Shown here: positions 1 to 11,622 of the stretch, piece after piece
Numbering within the stretch: position 1 is the first letter of the stretch
Layout of the letters: each line of letters starts with the position of its first letter
Assembly: GCA_025738555.1 (NCBI GenBank)
Contig: JAOVFP010000001.1
Span: 6,386,001 to 6,450,000 of the forward strand
Origin: Cyathus striatus
Taxonomy: Eukaryota > Basidiomycota > Agaricomycetes > Agaricales > Nidulariaceae
Length of the DNA: 64,000 bases
Direction: 5' to 3'
Made by a program: the position numbers and the translations under genes
The notes under the pieces: model-generated
What the model was told of the DNA's origin: nothing
The model's input: the letters and a program-made list of their open reading frames with translations, nothing else
Databases searched by the model: none

Positions 1-1738
1 CGCTACAACGGTGCCGAAGGCGTCGCGGTGGAGCGAGGTGAACGTTAGAAATGATAGGACTAGAGAAATGAAGGGGGTGAGTAGGGATACAAGTAGCGAG
101 AGAAAGGGAGAAAGAAAGGGGGCTTGTAGCCGGAATCGGTATCACGTGACAACAGAGATATAGCGCCAACTGCAACTTGAACAGAACAGAAAGCAAACAG
201 TCGAAGGCTTATCCCCACTTAGAGGGAACGCGAGAAGATGATCCACCAATATAGGCATAGACCGCCAAACGGAGCTTACCCACGCACGCGCATATGTGGT
301 ACAGAGCAATGAGTCTTGTTCACCTCCCCCTCCCCCAGTCGAAAATCACAAAAATCTGGGGAAGGAGCACACCAAGCTCGTGGTGTAGCACCACCATCCC
401 ACCAGAGACAAACCGCTCCCCCCCTTCCGCTTAAAAAACCAAAAACCAGAAAGGAACAACGCACCATCAACAACACCCCTAACACCCTCCCCACCCCCTC
501 ACACCAACCTCCACACTCAAGCCAACACGTTCCATCTCAGCCCACTTCTTCAATTCCCCCGCGGACGTTCTCACTTCCCCCGGAACACGCTCTACCACTT
601 TCTCTTTCGCCCTCTTGGATAGAACCGCTATCAAACTAGGTTTCTTGACAGTAGGGACGGAAAGAGCAGGAAGGGGAGTGGGGCAGTGGAATGAGAGGTA
701 GGACTATCACCCTCTCCTTCGCCCTCTTGGCTAGAGCCGCTATCAATCCAGGTTTCTTGATAGCGGGGGCAGAAATAGCAGGAAGGGAAGGAGCAGAGGC
801 AGGAGAAGAAGCAGGAGACGAGCTAACGCTCCTAAGCAGCTCCTGAACATGATTCGCAACATCAACCACGGGCCCATCGCTCGCTAACAGATCCAACTCT
901 CTCTCCATCTCAAGGCCTCCCAAATGTAATCATCCGATCCGAAGAATCTGTGCAGGCAATCCCACCCCCACATCCCTCTTTTCCACGTTCTGCACAGCAG
1001 GAGGCGGGGGAGGGGGAGGGGGAGCACCGCGCCTCAATGTCACTTGTTACCGCTCCCTTAGGAAAAGGAGGAAGTTACGAAGGAGAGTAGCCCATAGCGT
1101 AAGCTGGAACTTCTGATCCTGCGACTTCAGAAACATCTGCAGCCGATAAAGCCCTGTAAAGTGTTTCCCTTTTCGCTCGCTTTGCTATCTGTCCCCTCAA
1201 TCAGGGCAACCTACGGCGCAGACGTAAGATTCCGCTGCGAAAGTGCAGTATCGATGATGTACGCAGCCGCAAGCCACGTGAACACAGCTATGAACCACAA
1301 AGTCGCGCTACGGAGGAGGGGGCACATATGAACGGCAAAACGACGACGGACGTGCATGTGCGGAAGAGGTGGCCTATCATTATCTTAAAGAGGGTGTTGA
1401 CGAGAGGGGTGTAGGAGAATAGAGGGAAGAGGAGGAAGCAGAGGAGGAAAGCGTGAGTGAGTATGATGGAGACGAGGGGAGGGAGAGGGCTGTGACTCGG
1501 ATTGCGAGTATTGAGAGGGGTTCGGAGGGGAGTTGGGTACGGAGGTGGATTGCGCGTGGGATTCGAGGGTTATGAGGGAGGGGAGAGCAGGTTTCCCTGT
1601 AGTGACACTGAGTAAAGGAAGAGATGTAGGAGGAGGAGACGTACTTTGACTTGACGAAGAGTGATAAGCCTTGGGATCTGTGGGATCAAAGGCGTACGCT
1701 AGGAAGATTGCACCACGAGCAGGGTGAGAGCAGCCAAG
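1..1738 (-). pseudogene. Ndc1-like nucleoporin pseudogene, copy A
   Basis: Minus-strand remnant of a gene with three copies in this window (see 35,677-38,201 for the best preserved). The window starts inside its last exon. Recognisable pieces are the stretch beginning MERELDLLASDGPVVDVANH (about 636-915) and part of the second exon (about 1,640-1,738). The region coding for the multi-pass membrane part (about 1,000-1,560) is frame-broken and no long ORF survives. Compared with copy C, exon 1 and the start of exon 2 are deleted at about 1,738. Copies A and C both carry an internal duplication (about 598-640 and 720-760 here) that copy B lacks, so A and C share a more recent ancestor. If the family call is right, the functional protein sits in the nuclear-pore membrane. 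This copy cannot encode it. Confidence 0.6.
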
Positions 1739-3560
1739 CTTAGGCCTAGGTCTTTACTGTAATACCGACGGTTATAAGTAAGTGTATGTCTAAAATAGAA
1801 ATGCGAGTGTAAGGAAGGAGGAGTGGAACCGTCAGGGCGAACGTCGAGCCTACCTTTGGTGACAACCATAACCCTAGAATTCTTCCTGTGACCTAAATTG
1901 CGTTGGTCCTTCACAGCGTCCAGCTCGTGCTTCTTCTAGTCTCCCTGAGTGCAATAAGTATATGGTTCCATATCCACAATCTGTGAATATTGTCCAGTCT
2001 TCTGCATTGGGTGAATGAAAGTGGGACATCTTGCGGACATCGCCATCGACTCCGAGTGCGTTGCCGTCGGGAGCAGTAGTTCAACTTCGCATCAGGTGAC
2101 TGCCACTGCGCTTAGCGCCAACTTAGCGCTCAGCGTCCGACGTCAACGTTTCAACTTTCAAGCTCTCAAGCTGTCTCAAGCACCAGTCGTTGCGTGAGTG
2201 AAAAGCCATCTCAAAAGCTACCCTTCTCCTTGACGTCTTCAAAGTACAACCAATGCACAACAAAACGTCGAAACCAAGTCGAAACTGCAGCGATCTTCAA
2301 GCATCATTCCACTAGTAGATCCTACCTCAGCCGATATAGCCTACAGGAATCAGTGCTTCACATCGATAACCTCAAGGAGCGCCAATCGATTCCATCGATT
2401 CATATAGCGCGGCGCTCGGAAGGGATACCTAGGGAAGTCGCCGTTCACATTAACAACCTTAGACATACTTAGTAGAAGCCACACGATCGGGGAGGATAGA
2501 TGTGAATGTATCACCGTAAGGCGATCCACATGGAACGCAAGCACGATGACATCCAGAAGTGAATGAAGGTGAAACAGCTGGTTAAGAAGCTTCATATTCG
2601 CTCGGTGCACACGCTCACGCCCTGGTCAGGCGTTTCTTGATGGAAATCTGCGCTTAGGACTCAGGAGCAAGTATTAGCGTTCAAGGAAGGCATATCGTGA
2701 TCTTCATTATGGTTCGTTTAATTCCCATCTTACCTGCGCTTTGTATCCTTCGACATCCACCAACACGTTCATTTAGTATAAAATTGCTACAGTTGAAATG
2801 AAATGATATACTTACACCTCATGTTGGGAAAGCACAGCAAAGACGTGCTTGCTCGTTCGTGTTGCAGGGCGAGACGTAGAGGCGCTAGCGACGAGGGCTA
2901 GGTTCGACGGGTTAAACACCATATTTGACCGGCGTAAGAAATTTTCGTCGGTCGCTGTGCAATGTCGTCTCATATAATACTTAGACTTTCTACAACTTGC
3001 CTGCAACCACAAGTTCAAAAGATATCTCAAGCGTTCGAATGACTTGCTCAACTTGCAAGTATAAGACGAAAAAGGCTCCTATCTGGGTCAATGCTTCGAC
3101 ATAAGGAAGCTGCTGAAAAAATGACCGATTTTGCCTTGCCTCGCCTTCAACACATGTACATGTACTCTAAAACGATAGCAAGTATTCCCATGTCAGACGA
3201 TCGGTGGATAATAATAGCCGTTGATTATCGACTTCTTATCGACTTCTTTCTCCCACCGGGATGTATTGTGAATCTGGATGTCGCCGCATGTCAATCAAGC
3301 TGCCTGTCAAGAATAGTATTTCAACTAGCTAGCGTTTCGTTATCATATATGTCTGTGGTGCTCGTGTGGTGAATCTTGGCCAGCGCAAACTACTAGTACA
3401 AATCTCACGATCTATTCATATCCGTTATCCGTAAACTCTACTCACCTTCACGATTGCGACGCCGCTATGCGTAAGAACTATAAAAATACATACATCGTGT
3501 CAGATATACATAGAACGTGAAAGAACTGATCATTCCGATGGTTTGGGTCGGAACACGCAT
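1739..3560. other. Spacer of duplication unit 1 (no confident gene)
   Basis: Lies between the Ndc1-like remnant and the NACHT-WD40 gene. It aligns by eye with 45,680-45,809 joined to 54,613-56,440 in unit 2. The Ty3 element sits between those two pieces. The sequence has normal CpG content. Several short ORFs are conserved between the two copies on both strands, but recent duplication alone would explain that. Only the minus-strand ORF at 2,812-3,051 is listed separately. Confidence 0.7.
2812..3051 (-). CDS. Small conserved ORF, unknown (unit 1)
   Basis: A 79-codon minus-strand ORF, divergent to the NACHT gene. Its central stretch (YYMRRHCTATDENFLRRSNM and the following FNPSNLALVAS) is kept in frame in unit 2 at about 55,620-55,800, where most differences are conservative. 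The unit 2 copy has a stop in its 5' part, in the codon matching the E of SFERL. No domain is recognised. It could be the first exon of a small gene sharing a divergent promoter with the NLR gene, or simply non-coding duplicated DNA. Confidence 0.25.
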   Translation of the reverse strand: MSKSFERLRYLLNLWLQASCRKSKYYMRRHCTATDENFLRRSNMVFNPSNLALVASASTSRPATRTSKHVFAVLSQHEV

Positions 3561-3581
3561 TGAACACGCGTGGCGCAACAT

Positions 3582-3588
3582 TATATAG
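3582..3588 (+). promoter_or_regulatory. TATA box of NACHT-WD40 gene 1
   Basis: TATATAG lies 99 bp upstream of the start codon in a stretch conserved almost base for base upstream of the second NLR gene (56,455-56,461). A pyrimidine-rich leader (CCCCTTCTCCTGTGCTC) follows it in both copies. The conserved spacing supports a core promoter. Confidence 0.55.
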
Positions 3589-3686
3589 CTCGCCTGTTGA
3601 AGCATTTGATCCCCTTCTCCTGTGCTCTTAAACTCCCAACTCAAGTGCTACAACACACGATTCACAAGTTCAACAACACCTTTACA

Positions 3687-6600
3687 ATGTCCGACAATAT
3701 TCCCAGTGCTCAAGCATTCTCTAATGCGCATCATGTCGACGCAACGGGTGCACAAATTAATGCTATTGGCCGTGATCAAATCAATGTCTATAATAACAAC
3801 ATAAAAAATGAATATGAAATCTTGGAAAGACTTAAACTATTGAAGCCTGTTGATCATAACCTGCATGATCCACCTGCATGCATGGAAGGGACTAGGGTTA
3901 CTATTCTGAGTGAGATTTACAAGTGGCTAAATGATTTTGGTAAGTATATGTGTTGGTGCATTCATAATAGAAGGCCAATTTATCACTTCCATAGATGAAT
4001 CCACCCCAAACCTGATGTGGATAACTGGTTGTCCTGGCTCTGGAAAATCTGCAATAGCTTCTACTCTGGTTGAAAAATCAAATGAATTGGAGAGACTGGG
4101 TGGCCACCATTTCTTTAAGGGAAATAATAGTGCTTTAGATGATGCTACTGTAGTTTGGAGAACAATAGCTGCAGACTTGGCATCAAAATCAAAGTATTCC
4201 ATTTTGAGGGAGAAGATTGTAGAACATCTTGATAATAGCTTCCCTCTTGGAAGAATTGAATGGCACTTCAAATATCTCATTAAAGATCCACTTACTACTT
4301 GGCAAGAGAATCTTACCACATTCCCACCTATATTTATTATTGATGCACTAGATGAATGTCTATCATCAAAGGAGATTAGGAATACATTTGAAAGAACACT
4401 TTGTAAATGGACAGAACTTTCAAAGCATTACAAACTAGTTTTAACTGGAAGAGCAGGTTCAGAGCCTACCATTGTTCAAAATAATAATAAATGTAAATTT
4501 GTCAAACTTGAAACTGACCTAAAGCTTGACCCAGAAATAAATGAAAACATTTATCAGTTTTTGAAGCAGTCTTTTGAGATTCACAAGAATGAGCTGCAAT
4601 TATATTTAATAGAGGATGAATTGCAGAAAATGACAACAAAATCTGCAGGATTATTTATTTGGGCATCCACTGCTATGAAGTACATTGTTACAAATACTGA
4701 GACAAATCAGTTATCACCAAGGAAGAAACTTAATCAAGTGTTATCTAGTGCTGTAGAAAATCCTGTTGACACACTCTATGAGGAAATTCTTCAGGCATCT
4801 TTTGGAAAATGGGATAATGATAGGCTGGAAATTGTAAGACAGGTGTTGGCAACAATATATTTAGCCAAGTCCCCATTACCCAAAGATGAACTGGAAAGCT
4901 TTTTAAAAACTGATAATAATGATCAGTACTTGAAAGAGGAAATTGGCAGAGTGCTAAATGGTCTTCAGCCAGTTATGGAAAAAAGTAATAATAATATAAT
5001 GTTTCATCACTTATCATTTGTTGAATTTTTGGAAAAAATACCTACTGATAAAAAATTCTCAATAAGTGATGAAAAGCATATAAATAGAATGGCAAAAGCA
5101 GTGTTTCAGGTTCTCAACAGTAAACTAAAATTTAACATATGCAATATTGAATCATCATATTCAATGAATGAAGAAATTTCTGATTTACAAATAAAAATAT
5201 TTCAACATATACCAATGCATGTTCAATACTGCTGTAAATATTGGAATTTACATTATATAGAAATGATTGAAATGGAAAAAGGTGTTTCAAAATGCTCAGA
5301 GGAGTTTCATACATTCATATATTGCAAATTATTGTACTGGTTTGAGGTTATGAGTCTCTTAAATATAATGAATGAAGTACAAGAAATGTTGAAAAAAATA
5401 TCTCATTACATGAAAGTATTAAAAATAAATTTGAAGGTCTTCAAATTTATTGAGGATGGTGCAAAATTTGTTGTAAACTTCTATTTTCCCATATCAAAAA
5501 GCATGCCACACATATATCTGTCAGCACTAGCATTTGCCCCCCAAAATTCATTGATTGTAAGGCATTATTCATCCTCATTTCAAAATCTACTGTCAATAAG
5601 AAAAGGAAGAGATATAGACTGGAATACCACATTATATAATATGTATTACAATGGTTCAAGAGTGCTTTCTGTAGCTTTTTCACATGATGGAAGTCAGGTA
5701 GTACTTGGCTCATTTGATGGAACTGTCAGAGTATGGAATGTGGAGAGTGGAAAAACTGTTGCTGGACCATTTGAAGGCCACAGTGAAGCAGTGTCATCAG
5801 TTGCATTCTCTCCAGATGGAAAACAAGTGGTGTCTGGCTTATGGGATAAAACTGTCAGAGTATGGAATGTGGAGAGTGGAAAAACCATTGCTGTACCATT
5901 TGAAGGCCACAGTGAAGAAGTGACATCAGTGGCATTCTCTCCAGATGGAAAACAAGTGGTGTCTGGCTCACGGGATCAAACTGTCAGAGTATGGAATGTG
6001 GAGAGTGGAAAAACCATTGCTGGACCATTTGAAGGCCACAGTGAAGCAGTGACATCAGTGGTATTCTCTCCAGATGGAAAACAAGTGGTGTCTGGCTCAT
6101 GGGATCAAACTGTCAGAGTATGGAATGTGGAGAGTGGAAAAACTGTTGCTGGACCATTTGAAGGCCACAGTGAAGTGACATCAGTTGCATTTTCTCCATA
6201 TGGAAAACAAGTGGTGTCTGGCTCATCTGATAAAACTGTCAGAGTATGGGATGTGGGGAGTGGAAAAACCATTGCTGGACCATTTGAAGGTCACAGTGAA
6301 GCAGTGACATCAGTGGCATTCTCTCCAGATGGAGAACAAGTGGTGTCTGGCTCAGAAGATCAAACTGTCAGGGTATGGAATGTGGAGAGTGAAAAAACCA
6401 TTGCTGGACCATTTGAAGGCCACAGTGAAGCAGTGACATCAGTGGCATTCTCTCCAGATGGAAAACAAGTGGTGTCTGGCTCATGGGATCGAACTGTCAG
6501 AGTATGGAATGTGGAGAGTGGAAAAATCATTGCTGGACCAATTGAAGGTCACAGTGAAGAAGTGACATCAGTGGTATTCTCTCCAGATGGAAAACAAGTG

Positions 6601-8247
6601 GTGTCTGGCTCATGGGATCAAACTGTCAGAGTATGGGATGTGGGGAGTGGAAAAACCATTGCCAGACCATTTGAAGGCCACAGCAAAGATGTGACATCAG
6701 TGGCATTCTCTCCAGATGGAAAACAAGTGGTGTCTGGCTCATGGGATCGAACTGTCAGAGTATGGAATGTGGGGAGTGGAAAAACCATTGCTGGACCATT
6801 TGAAGGTCACAGTGAAGAAGTGACATCAGTGGTATTCTCTCCAGATGGAAAACAAGTGGTGTCTGGCTCATCTGATAAAACTGTCAGAGTATGGGATGTG
6901 GGGAGTGGAAAAACCATTGCTGGACCATTTGAAGGCCACAGCAAAGATGTGACATCAGTGGCATTCTCTCCAGATGGAAAACAAGTGGTGTCTGGCTCAG
7001 GGGATCTAACTGTCAGAGTATGGAATGTGGAGAGTGGAAAAACCATTCCTGGACCAATTGAAGGCCACAGCAATTGGGTGTCATCAGTGGCATTCTCTCC
7101 AGATGGAAAACAAGTGGTGTCTGGCTCATCTGATAAAACTGTCAGAGTATGGAATGTGGAGAGTGGAAAAACCATTGCTGGACCATTTGAAGGCCACAGA
7201 GAAGAAGTGACATCAGTGGCATTCTCTCCAGATGGAAAACAGAAACATGTGGTGTCTGGCTCATCTGATAAAACTGTCAGAGTATGGAATGTGGAGAGTG
7301 GAAAAACCATTGCTGGACCAATTGAAGGCCACAGCAAAGATGTGACATCAGTGGCATTCTCTCCAGATGGAAAACAAGTGGTGTCTGGCTCATGGGATCG
7401 AACTGTCAGAGTATGGAATGTGGAGAGTGGAAAAATCATTGCTGGACCATTTGAAGGCCACAGTGAAGAAGTGACATCAGTGGCATTCTCTCCAGATGGA
7501 AAACAAGTGGTGTCTGGCTCAGGGGATCTAACTGTCAGAGTATGGAATGTGGAGAGTGGAAAAACCATTCCTGGACCAATTGAAGGCCACAGCAATTGGG
7601 TGTCATCAGTGGCATTCTCTCCAGATGGAAAACAAGTGGTGTCTGGCTCATATGATGAAACTGTTAGAGTATGGGATGTGGGGAGTGGAAAAGCTATTGC
7701 TGGACCATTTAAAGGTCAAGCTAATCATTCTGTTGAACCACAGAGTAAATACACACTCTCAGACCACTATACAAAACTTCAGCTACTTGGAGGATATAAA
7801 GTGCTCAAATCTTGTTCTGAAGATGGCTGGGCAGAAGAAAATAAACAAAAACTATTATTTTGGGTTCCTACTCATTGTAGAGGGCATCTGTGCAGTCTTG
7901 AAACAATTCAAATATTGTCAGGTTATAAAATGTGTCAGATTGATTTAACCAATTTTGTATATGGACCCAACTGGACCCAATGTAAAACTGGCTCACCCAC
8001 TCTTCCCAATGATATTGAGCTTCCTGTAGCTCACATCCTGAAGTGTTCTGATGGTATGGAAGAAGACAAGAAGAACATTTACTCTGATTCCATTTATAAA
8101 AATGAAGAGCAAGAAGATTCCAAACATTTTGGTACTCCAATGGAAAAACAAAAGAACATCTGTTTAGATTCATCTTTTTCTACCAAATTAGGTGTTTTAC
8201 TCATAATCACCTTTTCTGTTTATATTCTAGTAAAACATCACCACTGA
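3687..8247 (+). CDS. NACHT-WD40 NLR-type protein, copy 1 (intact)
   Basis: STAND NTPase of the fungal NLR-like class, the class used in non-self recognition and regulated cell death. Predicted CDS is 3,687-3,939 joined to 3,995-8,247, giving 1,501 aa. The 55 bp intron (GTAAGT...ATAG) is conserved in copy 2. Residues 1-84 have no known effector domain but carry the conserved string GAQINAIGRDQINVYNNN. The NACHT domain follows: Walker A GCPGSGKS at 96-103 and Walker B FIIDALDEC near 198-206. A helical linker runs to about 637. Sixteen WD40 blades occupy about 638-1,323 in a 43-residue period. A C-terminal module with LLFWVP comes next, then a hydrophobic end LGVLLIITFSVYILVK (about 1,483-1,498), like a tail anchor. 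The start is the first ATG after the TATA box and matches copy 2. The gene body is nearly CpG-free. Function in this organism is inferred from family only. Confidence 0.9.
5650..7720 (+). repeat. 129-bp WD40-coding repeat array, 16 blades
   Basis: In-frame tandem array with a 129 bp (43-codon) period inside the NLR gene. The constant core reads TVRVWNVESGKT...EGHS..V.SVAFSPDGKQVVSGS.D. Variation is concentrated at the residues after GH (SEAV, SEEV, SKDV, SNWV, REEV), the residue between S and D (W, R, S, E, G, Y) and the residue before TVRVW (K, Q, R, L, E, G). The pair of blades with LTVRVWNVESGKTIPGPIEG occurs twice, pointing to block duplication. One blade is a codon short (near 6,174) and one has two extra codons (near 7,240). 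Confidence 0.92.
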
Positions 8248-8296
8248 ATATTGATAATGTTTGTACTATGGAATTATCTGTATTGTAATATATTCC

Positions 8297-9094
8297 CCCA
8301 CTTCATTTTTCATATTGATTTTAATTTAGAAATTCCAACCCTTATGAAACTTTGAATATAAAAAATAGTTAGTAGGTTGTCTGATATCTGATTAAACATA
8401 ACATATGATAGTATTGGTTCACTCATTGACATAGTTATCCCTTCCACTTTCCACACACAATTAATTGCTTACATTCTTTGTATACATGTCAGGGTTGATG
8501 TGGTTTCTGATATGCCATATGATGGTACTGTAGATGTACTTTTGCTAATTTAAAGATGTGACTTTACTAAGAAACAGTATAATATTGGATTACACAAGAG
8601 TTAAGACTACATCTGAAGTCATTAGCTATTGTGTACAATCATGTACATTATCAATGGGTTTCTGAGACAAAAAGCTCAAATTAGTAAAAGACATGAGCTA
8701 GTGTACAAAGTAACATATAAACACCATGAAACTATTATATTCAGGCCTTGCATGTAAAGGGCATAATATTTACTCATTGGACTAGTTGCTTTTGTCTATT
8801 TAGCTGTACCTTGGTAGCCAAACAGACTGTGCAATTTATACATTGCATGTACATATGTACAAAGGGACTTACTCCTGCACCATGTAGACTACCAATAGAC
8901 TTTGCCAGGTGTACTGTTCAGTCTTCAGTGGGCTGGTGACAGGAATTATAGTCCTATAGCTATGAAAAATATGAAGATACATTGAAGCAAAGTCATTGAA
9001 ATACAGAGGATCTCAATTATTAGTGTAAAGTATCAATGCTGAGTGTGCATGCAGCAGCATAAAATTTCCACTACCTTTTAAGATAGTTGGAGGT
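8297..9094. other. Gene-free AT-rich interval
   Basis: The similarity to the flank of the second NLR gene stops at about 8,296. The rest is AT-rich, CpG-poor DNA with no coding signal. The only ORF (8,748-8,939, 63 codons) has no recognisable feature. Confidence 0.6.
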
Positions 9095-9589
9095 CTTTAC
9101 ACTCGCCCCCCCATTCTGTTTGGACTCCGGACAGACTCCATGGATTCCACGGACTATCCAGATGGACTCATTTTGGCTGCAAGTCCAGCCAATTTGTTCA
9201 AATCCAGTCCTGTTCCAGTCCACCTGGAGTCTGCCTGGAGTCCGGCAAGTTTAGCAGGAATTCCAGTGGACTAAATCCATTCAGAACTTACCTGGACTCC
9301 AGTTGGAACTAGGCGGACACAGACTCTCCATTAGCCACTATTAGTATTACTAGTTGTTATTAGTATTAGCTACCTTTTATTAATCTATAGTAATAATATG
9401 CAATGAGCAAGAATCGAACCTGGATCAGACAGACAAGTCATGTGAGCAACACAAATGTACACAATACCAATACACCAAAGGGTCATATATTCTATAGAGA
9501 CAATATGCTACATAATGACCATATATTTCACTTTCCTAAAACAGTATGTCATTTTTTCCACCTTGTTTTTTGTTTCTCTCCCACATCAA

Positions 9590-9860
9590 TGCTTGCACCC
9601 TCCCATGTCAATGTGTCAAGCTCATGTTGTTGCCTCAAACCCCCTTCCCACATTGTCGCCTCAAGCCCCCTTCTCACATCGTCACCTCATGCTCTCTCCC
9701 ACATCATTGCCCCAAGCCCCCTTCACACGTTGGTGCCTCATGCTCTCTCCCATGTCATCACCCCAAGCCCCCTTTGCATGTCAGTGCCTCAAGACTCCTT
9801 CACACATACCCCTTTTCACATTGTTGCCCCATGCCCACCTCCCACATTGTCACCCAAATC
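9590..9860. repeat. Degenerate C-rich tandem repeats
   Basis: Roughly 25-30 bp units alternating CCCCAAGCCCCCTT with CACAT and CATGTCATCACC-type segments, repeated about eight times. All three forward frames stay open here because of composition, so the overlapping ORFs are not evidence of coding. Confidence 0.6.
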
Positions 9861-9959
9861 GACTCTCAAGCACAAGATTGATAGCACAGGAAGATTGATA
9901 ATGTAGGGTATAGGCGCTGTGGTGTGAACAGTTGCATGTGGGTGAGCACATACAAAACT

Positions 9960-11330
9960 ACAGGTATTTATTTCCCCTCCTTTCTCCCTCTTCCCTTCTC
10001 ACTACACGACAACGGGCGCTATTTATAGGCACACCTCTCATCATCCCTCCCCCCTCCTCCTCATCCTCGTCTTGCAAGTGACAAGGATGAGTGCTCTTTG
10101 CACTTGCATTGCCACCTTGTCTCGCAAGTGACAAGCATGTGCACACCCCCATCCTCTCCCCCACCTTGTCTGGCAAGTGACGAGTGTTTGTCCCTCATCC
10201 TTCCCTTCCTCACCTTGTCTGGCAAGTGATGAACATGTGTGTGTCCATGTGCACATCCCCCTCCTCTCCACCTCAAGTGTCCTCTGTCCCCCTGTCGTTC
10301 TCCCCCACCTCATCTGGCAAGTGACAACTGTGCATGCATCCCCATGCACATCCCCTTCCTCTTCCCCTCCTCCCATGTCCTCCATCCCCCTGTTATCCTG
10401 TCCCCCACCTCGTCTGGCAAGTGATGAGTGTGCATGCATCCCTGCACATGTCAGAGCAGCCGTCCCCCCTCTTCGCCTGCCTCTCGTCTTGCAAATGACG
10501 AGCTTGCCATTCCCCCCTACTCTGCTGCCTCCTCGTCTCACAAGTGATGAGGAGGAGCTCTGCACTTCATCTCGCAAATGACAAATGTGTGTTCCCCCTC
10601 CTTGTCTTGCAAATGATGAGGACGAGCATATTGTCCCCCCCCCTCCTCCCTCCCCCTCCTCCTCATGCTTATCTTGCAAGTGACAAGGATGAGAGCTCAT
10701 GCTTGTTCCCCCTCCTTGTCTCGCAAGTGATGAGGGAAAGAGCTCATGCTTGTTCCCCCTCCTTGTCTCACAAGTGATGAGGACAAGTGCTTGTGCTTGT
10801 TCCCCCTCCTCCTCATCTTGCAAGTGATGAGGACAAGTGCTCGTGCCCATTCCCCCTCCTCCTCGTGCTCGTCCCCATCTTGCAAGTGATGTGGATGAGC
10901 AGGATGAGTGCTCTTTCTCCCCCTCCTTGTCCTTGTCCTTGTCCTTGTCTTGCAAGTGATGTGGACGAGCACTTGTTCCCCCTCCTCCTCGTCCCCCCCT
11001 CCTCTTCCTTGTCTTGCAAGTGACAAGGATGAGTGCTCGTCCCCCCCTCCTTGTCCTCATTCCCATCTCGCAAGTGACATGGACAAGCAGGACAAGCACT
11101 TGTCCCCCTCCTCCTGGTCCCCCCTCCTTGTCCTTGTCCCCATCTTGCAAGTGATGTGGATGAGTGCTTGTCCCCCCTCCTCATCCCCCCTCCTCCTTGT
11201 CCCCCCCTCTTCCCCTTCCTCCTCATCTCACAAGTGACAAGGACGAGCATTCATCCCCCTCCCCTCCACCCCTCTGCCTCTGCCTTGTGTGCACGTCCCC
11301 CTCTTCTTCACCACCTCATGTCCTCCTTCC
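9960..11330. repeat. 1.4 kb minisatellite with hairpin-forming core
   Basis: About twenty-five units built on a core close to CTTGTCTTGCAAGTGACAAG, separated by pyrimidine-rich spacers such as CCCCCTCCTCCTCGT. Many cores are self-complementary at their ends (CTTGTC...GACAAG). The strand bias is extreme, C/T-rich on plus. Long ORFs on both strands here are compositional. Confidence 0.8.
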
Positions 11331-11622
11331 CCCTGTCCTCTCGTTCATTCTCTTCTCATGCCAACAGGCCCAAGGCAGAAGGCTGTGTGTTTCTTAAGAT
11401 AGTTTAGATGATCATGTATTGTAGCCAATCAAATTTAATATATATTTATCCACGTTCAATGTATCCTATGAAAGGCTGTATATTTTTAGTTTTTTTGATC
11501 ATGAGAAATTACTGTGCACCTTGTGGCTTGTAAGGTGTTGATTTGCATCAACCCCCCCTTGCTCCTTCTCAACCACCACCACTATCTTGCTATCTCAAAG
11601 CATTTTAACACATTTACACACA

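Noticed and set aside
316..639. 107-codon plus-strand ORF in copy A
   Set aside because: Antisense to the Ndc1-like remnant in C-rich sequence; not supported.
3570..3998. Upstream extension of NLR exon 1 to 3,570
   Set aside because: It starts at GTG, contains the TATA box and runs through the intron; the ATG at 3,687 is conserved in copy 2.
6807..7595. 262-codon minus-strand ORF over the WD40 array
   Set aside because: It is the antisense of the repeated NLR exon; its openness follows from the repeat composition.
8748..8939. 63-codon ORF downstream of NLR copy 1
   Set aside because: No motif, no partner in unit 2, AT-rich non-coding context.
10041..11150. 369-codon minus-strand ORF and several plus-strand ORFs in the minisatellite
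   Set aside because: Low-complexity G/A-rich repeats keep several frames open on both strands; no domain or splice pattern.
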